NCBI GenBank assembly: GCA_900542985.1
Contig: UQPQ01000021.1
Location: forward strand, 1-45,114
DNA: 45,114 bases
Direction of reading: 5' to 3'
From: an uncultured Bacteroides sp.
Lineage (GTDB): Bacteria > Bacteroidota > Bacteroidia > Bacteroidales > Bacteroidaceae
Both the position numbers and the translations under genes were made by a program. The notes beneath the pieces are model-generated. The model worked only from the letters and a program-made list of their open reading frames with translations. It had not been told where the DNA came from and searched no databases. Shown piece after piece: positions 42,545 through 45,114 of the stretch. How positions within the stretch are numbered: position 1 is the stretch's first letter; each line of letters begins with the position of its first letter.

Positions 42545-43225
42545 ATGTCAGATAGAAAAAGAATCATAATAGAGGTCTCGGAAGAATTGCATCAGGCTTG
42601 GCCTCAATTTCAGGGGGCTGCAGTGTTTGCCACTGTAAAAAACTCTGCTTATAGTGAAGCTCTTTGGGCTAAGATTGAAGAATTTACTACGTTGTATCGT
42701 TCTAAATATACTACGGACTCCATTAAGGAAATGCCGGCTATTCAGGCGACTCGTGCAGCTTATAAAAAGTGTGGAAAAGATCCCAGTCGCTATCGTCCTT
42801 CTTCCGAAGCATTGTGCCGTCGTATATTGAGAGGTATTCCTTTGTATCAGATTGATACATTGGTCGATTTGATTAATTTAGCTTCTATTTATAGTGGGCA
42901 TTCTATTGGAGGCTTCGATTTGGATAAAATACAAGGGAATCGATTGGTCTTGGGTATTGGTAAAGCTGGTGAACCTTACGAAGGAATTGGACGCGGAGAG
43001 TTGAACATTGAAGGAATGCCGGTTTATCGTGATAGCGTAGGGGGAATCGGAACGCCTACAAGTGATAATGAACGGACTAAGATAACAGAAAATACAGAAC
43101 ATCTTTTGGCTATTATGAATGGATATAGCGGTTTGGAAGGACTGGAGGATTCTGTAAACTATATGGTTGATTTGCTGAAAGAGTTTGCTGCAGCTATTGA
43201 TATTGAAATCGTGTATTTTAAATAG
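42545..43225 (+). CDS. B3/4-domain protein
   Basis: 226 residues. The middle carries the B3/4 (PheT-like) domain: YKKCGKDPSRYRPSSEALCRRIL, LVDLINLASIYSGHSIGGFDLDKI, and the C-terminal SDNERTKITENTEHLLAIMNGY. This domain binds tRNA-related ligands in the phenylalanyl-tRNA synthetase beta chain. Stand-alone versions are widespread but lack a settled function; a tRNA-linked or amino-acid-editing role is a fair guess. Followed after 11 bp by a small basic gene. Confidence 0.85.
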   Translation: MSDRKRIIIEVSEELHQAWPQFQGAAVFATVKNSAYSEALWAKIEEFTTLYRSKYTTDSIKEMPAIQATRAAYKKCGKDPSRYRPSSEALCRRILRGIPLYQIDTLVDLINLASIYSGHSIGGFDLDKIQGNRLVLGIGKAGEPYEGIGRGELNIEGMPVYRDSVGGIGTPTSDNERTKITENTEHLLAIMNGYSGLEGLEDSVNYMVDLLKEFAAAIDIEIVYFK

Positions 43226-43236
43226 GAACATTATTT

Positions 43237-43428
43237 ATGGATATAGGAAAAATTTTGACAGACGGGATTGTCTTTAAAGGCCGTAAACTTTCTTCTGAGA
43301 AGAAGGAAGAAAAGGTGAAGACTAAAGCGAAGAAAAAAACATATATTACTGGGCTTCATGGTTCTGGTTCGGCAAAAATGAAAGCTGAATACAGACGTCG
43401 CCGTGCAAATCGGCATAAGAATAAATAA
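43237..43428 (+). CDS. Small basic protein of unknown function
   Basis: 63 residues, with 18-20 Lys/Arg. The first part has a neutral start (MDIGKILTDGIVFKGRKLS), then KKEEKVKTKAKKK, and the end GSGSAKMKAEYRRRRANRHKNK is strongly basic. It looks like a nucleic-acid or ribosome-binding peptide. The ribosome site is plausible (aataggaac, 11 bp upstream). It follows the B3/4 gene by 11 bp, so it is likely co-transcribed. I recognise no family. Confidence 0.65.
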   Translation: MDIGKILTDGIVFKGRKLSSEKKEEKVKTKAKKKTYITGLHGSGSAKMKAEYRRRRANRHKNK

Positions 43429-43462
43429 AATTAGATGAACTAAACTTAATTATTATACGATT

Positions 43463-43990
43463 ATGAAAAAGTTTTTAACATTGGTAGTGGTGCTGATGGC
43501 AGCGTTGTCTGTACATGCACAGGAAATGTATTTAGGTGGTGGTATTAGCTTGTGGAGAAACGATGATGCAGAACGTACATCTTTTTCTATTTCACCTGAT
43601 TTTGGCTACTGTTTCAATGAAAAATGGGCTGTAGGTGCAGAACTTGTGTATTCGCACGACTATGAAGCAGGAATTCCATCTGGTAGTACGCTCAATTCTT
43701 TTGCCTTAGCTCCGTATGCGCGCTATTCTTTTTATGAAAATAAAATAGTACGTCTGTTTATCGACATGGGGGTAGGTGTATCTGTACTAAAACCTAAGCA
43801 CCATGATGCAACTACTGGAGTAGAAGTTGGCTTGAAGCCGGGATTGGCCATTAAGCTTAACGATCATTTCAGCCTGATTTCTAAGGTAGGTTTTGCCGGA
43901 TATCGTCATGATTATTTCAGAGGAGAGGATGGATTAGGCGTGGCTTTGGAAGGAGAAAATATATCTATAGGAATTGACTACGAATTTTGA
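43463..43990 (+). CDS. Outer-membrane beta-barrel protein, 175 residues
   Basis: Signal peptide MKKFLTLVVVLMAALSVHAQ, then about eight alternating strands with aromatic girdles (EMYLGGGISLWRND, FSISPDFGYCF, WAVGAELVYSHDYEAG, NSFALAPYARYSFYE) and a C-terminal Phe (IGIDYEF), a classic signal for barrel assembly. Small OmpX/OmpW-like porin or adhesin-type barrel; function not predictable. The end of the barrel and the next gene are 68 bp apart. Confidence 0.82.
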   Translation: MKKFLTLVVVLMAALSVHAQEMYLGGGISLWRNDDAERTSFSISPDFGYCFNEKWAVGAELVYSHDYEAGIPSGSTLNSFALAPYARYSFYENKIVRLFIDMGVGVSVLKPKHHDATTGVEVGLKPGLAIKLNDHFSLISKVGFAGYRHDYFRGEDGLGVALEGENISIGIDYEF

Positions 43991-44022
43991 TTCATTTTCT
44001 TAGTATATTCAAGTTTATTGTT

Positions 44023-44030
44023 TATATTTG
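44023..44030 (+). promoter_or_regulatory. -7 box of the second beta-barrel gene
   Basis: TATATTTG, 28 bp before the ATG at 44059; -33 partner weak. Confidence 0.45.
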
Positions 44031-44058
44031 TTTTATTGAACATTAAAAACTTGAAGAT

Positions 44059-44697
44059 ATGAAGAAACTGGTTCTTATTCTGGTTTGTGCGATGTCGGCT
44101 CTGTTTGCTACAGCACAGACAAAAATCACTTGGAATGCTGAAGTGGGTATTGGAACTTCCATGTGGATGGGAGATGGCTCTGATGGTTCAAAAGCCATTT
44201 TTAACCCTCGTGTAGGGGTAGGTATTGATATCCCTTTGACTGGTTTGGTTTCATTTAAGACCGGATTGCATTGGGTCTCAAAAGGTGCAAAGATAAACTT
44301 TGATACTTCGGTGGGAGAGCAGTCTGTGGATGGAAAGTTGAAAGTTAATCAGAATTATCTTCAGGTTCCTTTGCTTGCTTCATTCCATTTAGGTACAAAT
44401 AAAAATTTTGATGTAGTGCTTTCCGGTGGCTTCTATTTAGCATGTGGTGTTTCCGGCAAGCGAGAGATTAGTGCTGATGACCTTTCTATATCATGGAGTA
44501 CGTTTAAGGATAGTTCTTTATCCGGCACTACTTTCTCACAAGGCTTACGCCGTTTTGATGCGGGTGTTCAGATTGGAGGATCTTTAGATTTTACGAATTG
44601 GACAGTCGGACTGAACGGGGAGTTTGGCTTGTGTAAGATTGTTGAAAATGGACCAAAAAATTTAGGCTTTTATGCTACTGTAGGATATAAATTCTAA
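44059..44697 (+). CDS. PorT-like outer-membrane beta-barrel protein
   Basis: 212 residues with signal peptide (MKKLVLILVCAMSALFATAQ) and an eight-stranded barrel resembling the PorT/outer-membrane beta-barrel family: KITWNAEVGIGTSMWMG, PRVGVGIDIPLTGLVSFKTGLHWVSKGAK, QNYLQVPLLASFHLG, and a C-terminal aromatic (FYATVGYKF). Family members help outer-membrane protein or secretion steps in some Bacteroidota, but most have no known role. Own -7 box and strong terminator, so possibly its own unit even though it follows a similar gene. Confidence 0.82.
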   Translation: MKKLVLILVCAMSALFATAQTKITWNAEVGIGTSMWMGDGSDGSKAIFNPRVGVGIDIPLTGLVSFKTGLHWVSKGAKINFDTSVGEQSVDGKLKVNQNYLQVPLLASFHLGTNKNFDVVLSGGFYLACGVSGKREISADDLSISWSTFKDSSLSGTTFSQGLRRFDAGVQIGGSLDFTNWTVGLNGEFGLCKIVENGPKNLGFYATVGYKF

Positions 44698-44713
44698 GTA
44701 TTCGTAGATATAG

Positions 44714-44763
44714 AAAAAACGGAGACTTTTCGATGTAATGTTGAAAAGTTTCCGCTTTTTTAT
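44714..44763 (+). terminator. Terminator of the last beta-barrel gene
   Basis: aaaaaacgga(g)acttttc pairs with gaaaagt(t)tccgctttttt with single bulges, followed by T. Confidence 0.85.
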
Positions 44764-45114
44764 TTTTAAGATGATATAAGGTGATTTTACTTTGTGGGCA
44801 ATCTTTTGAAATTTTAGGTTTTTAGGCTGAATTTAAGGTGTAATTTTATATGAGCTTATATAAATTTCAAGATGCTGAAAGCTTAAAAAACGCGACTTGT
44901 CGCGTGGGCTGATGCGACAAGTCACGTAAGGCAACGATACAAGTATCGATAGCCCACGCGACAAGTCGCGTTTTTGGGGAGTATTATTGGGGGTAAATTT
45001 TACTCCGAATAATTCTTCCGGATGCTGTTTTCCGGTTGAAGACACAGAAAAAATGGGAATCCGGTTTTGTTTAGAACCGGAATCATTGTATGCTGTGAGT
45101 CATTTTTCTCTGTG
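44764..45114. other. Right edge, repeats only
   Basis: About 350 bp with no supported gene. It holds the nested palindrome cluster at 44886-44975. The 70-residue minus-strand frame across 44833-45045 reads straight through this palindrome and is not called. Confidence 0.55.
44886..44975. repeat. Nested palindrome cluster with 25-bp inverted arms
   Basis: Arms 44886-44910 and 44951-44975 are exact reverse complements. Four 14-bp palindromes lie inside: CGCGAC-TT-GTCGCG (44891), GCGAC-AA-GTCAC (near 44914, imperfect), CGATAC-AA-GTATCG (44935) and CGCGAC-AA-GTCGCG (44957), spaced 21-23 bp. The third is identical to the first palindrome of the cluster at 11042. Confidence 0.85.

Noticed and set aside
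44886..44975. Ordinary intrinsic terminator
   Set aside because: The preceding gene already has a terminator at 44714-44763, and the structure is far larger with internal palindromes.
44833..45045. 70-residue minus-strand frame at the right edge
   Set aside because: Translates through the perfect inverted repeat, producing mirrored text; not a protein-like sequence.

Overview
The window is a stretch of a Bacteroidales chromosome, most likely Bacteroides or a close relative such as Phocaeicola. The evidence is the promoter style (TTTG, about 20 bp, TAnnTTTG, seen repeatedly), weak A-rich ribosome sites, many short lipoproteins with lipobox cysteines, Bacteroidota-type families (DUF4465, DUF4831, GldH, a PiT transporter fused to a PhoU-like domain) and moderate GC. 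The species cannot be fixed from this sequence. Nearly everything is ordinary chromosomal housekeeping or envelope biology. I see no prophage, transposase, integrase, rRNA or CRISPR array.

Layout. 0.3-4 kb: a DUF4465 lipoprotein, a beta-carbonic anhydrase, a secreted endonuclease/exonuclease/phosphatase-fold lipoprotein and a CvfB-like S1 protein. 4-9.7 kb (minus strand): a tripartite MacAB-TolC-like export operon, read as ATPase, two FtsX/MacB permeases, adaptor, TolC. 9.8-10.8 kb: a ROK sugar kinase. 11.5-13.8 kb: a PiT-PhoU phosphate transporter with a striking 11-bp direct-repeat box upstream. 14.1-21.5 kb: purH followed by the rod-shape cluster mreB-mreC-mreD-mrdA-rodA. 21.4-25.5 kb (minus): metF-holB-ricT-gldH. 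25.8-29.1 kb: a secreted phospholipase D/cardiolipin-synthase-like protein, a DPH6-like ATP pyrophosphatase, tRNA-Lys(UUU) and a zinc metallopeptidase. 29.2-34.1 kb: hisS-guanine deaminase, a tiny candidate gene of 28 codons, a Nudix hydrolase, ribosomal protein L31 type B and class II aldolase. 34.3-39.1 kb: a DUF3332 lipoprotein, an MFS transporter, and a DUF4831 protein downstream of the NAD(P)HX repair enzyme. 39.2-45 kb: hpt-adk-obg-pgeF, a B3/4-domain gene with a small basic protein, and two outer-membrane beta-barrel proteins.

The most unusual material lies between genes. Four gaps hold compact clusters of short palindromes or direct repeats placed about 20-23 bp apart (near 1.2, 11.05, 32.27 and 44.93 kb). 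The last is also enclosed by perfect 25-bp inverted arms. Other points of interest are the Pho-box-like repeats before the phosphate transporter, the 28-codon gene near 31.3 kb, long hairpins inside the purH-mreBCD region, the cysteine pattern and basic tail of RicT, and a signal peptide replacing the membrane anchors of a cardiolipin-synthase-like enzyme.
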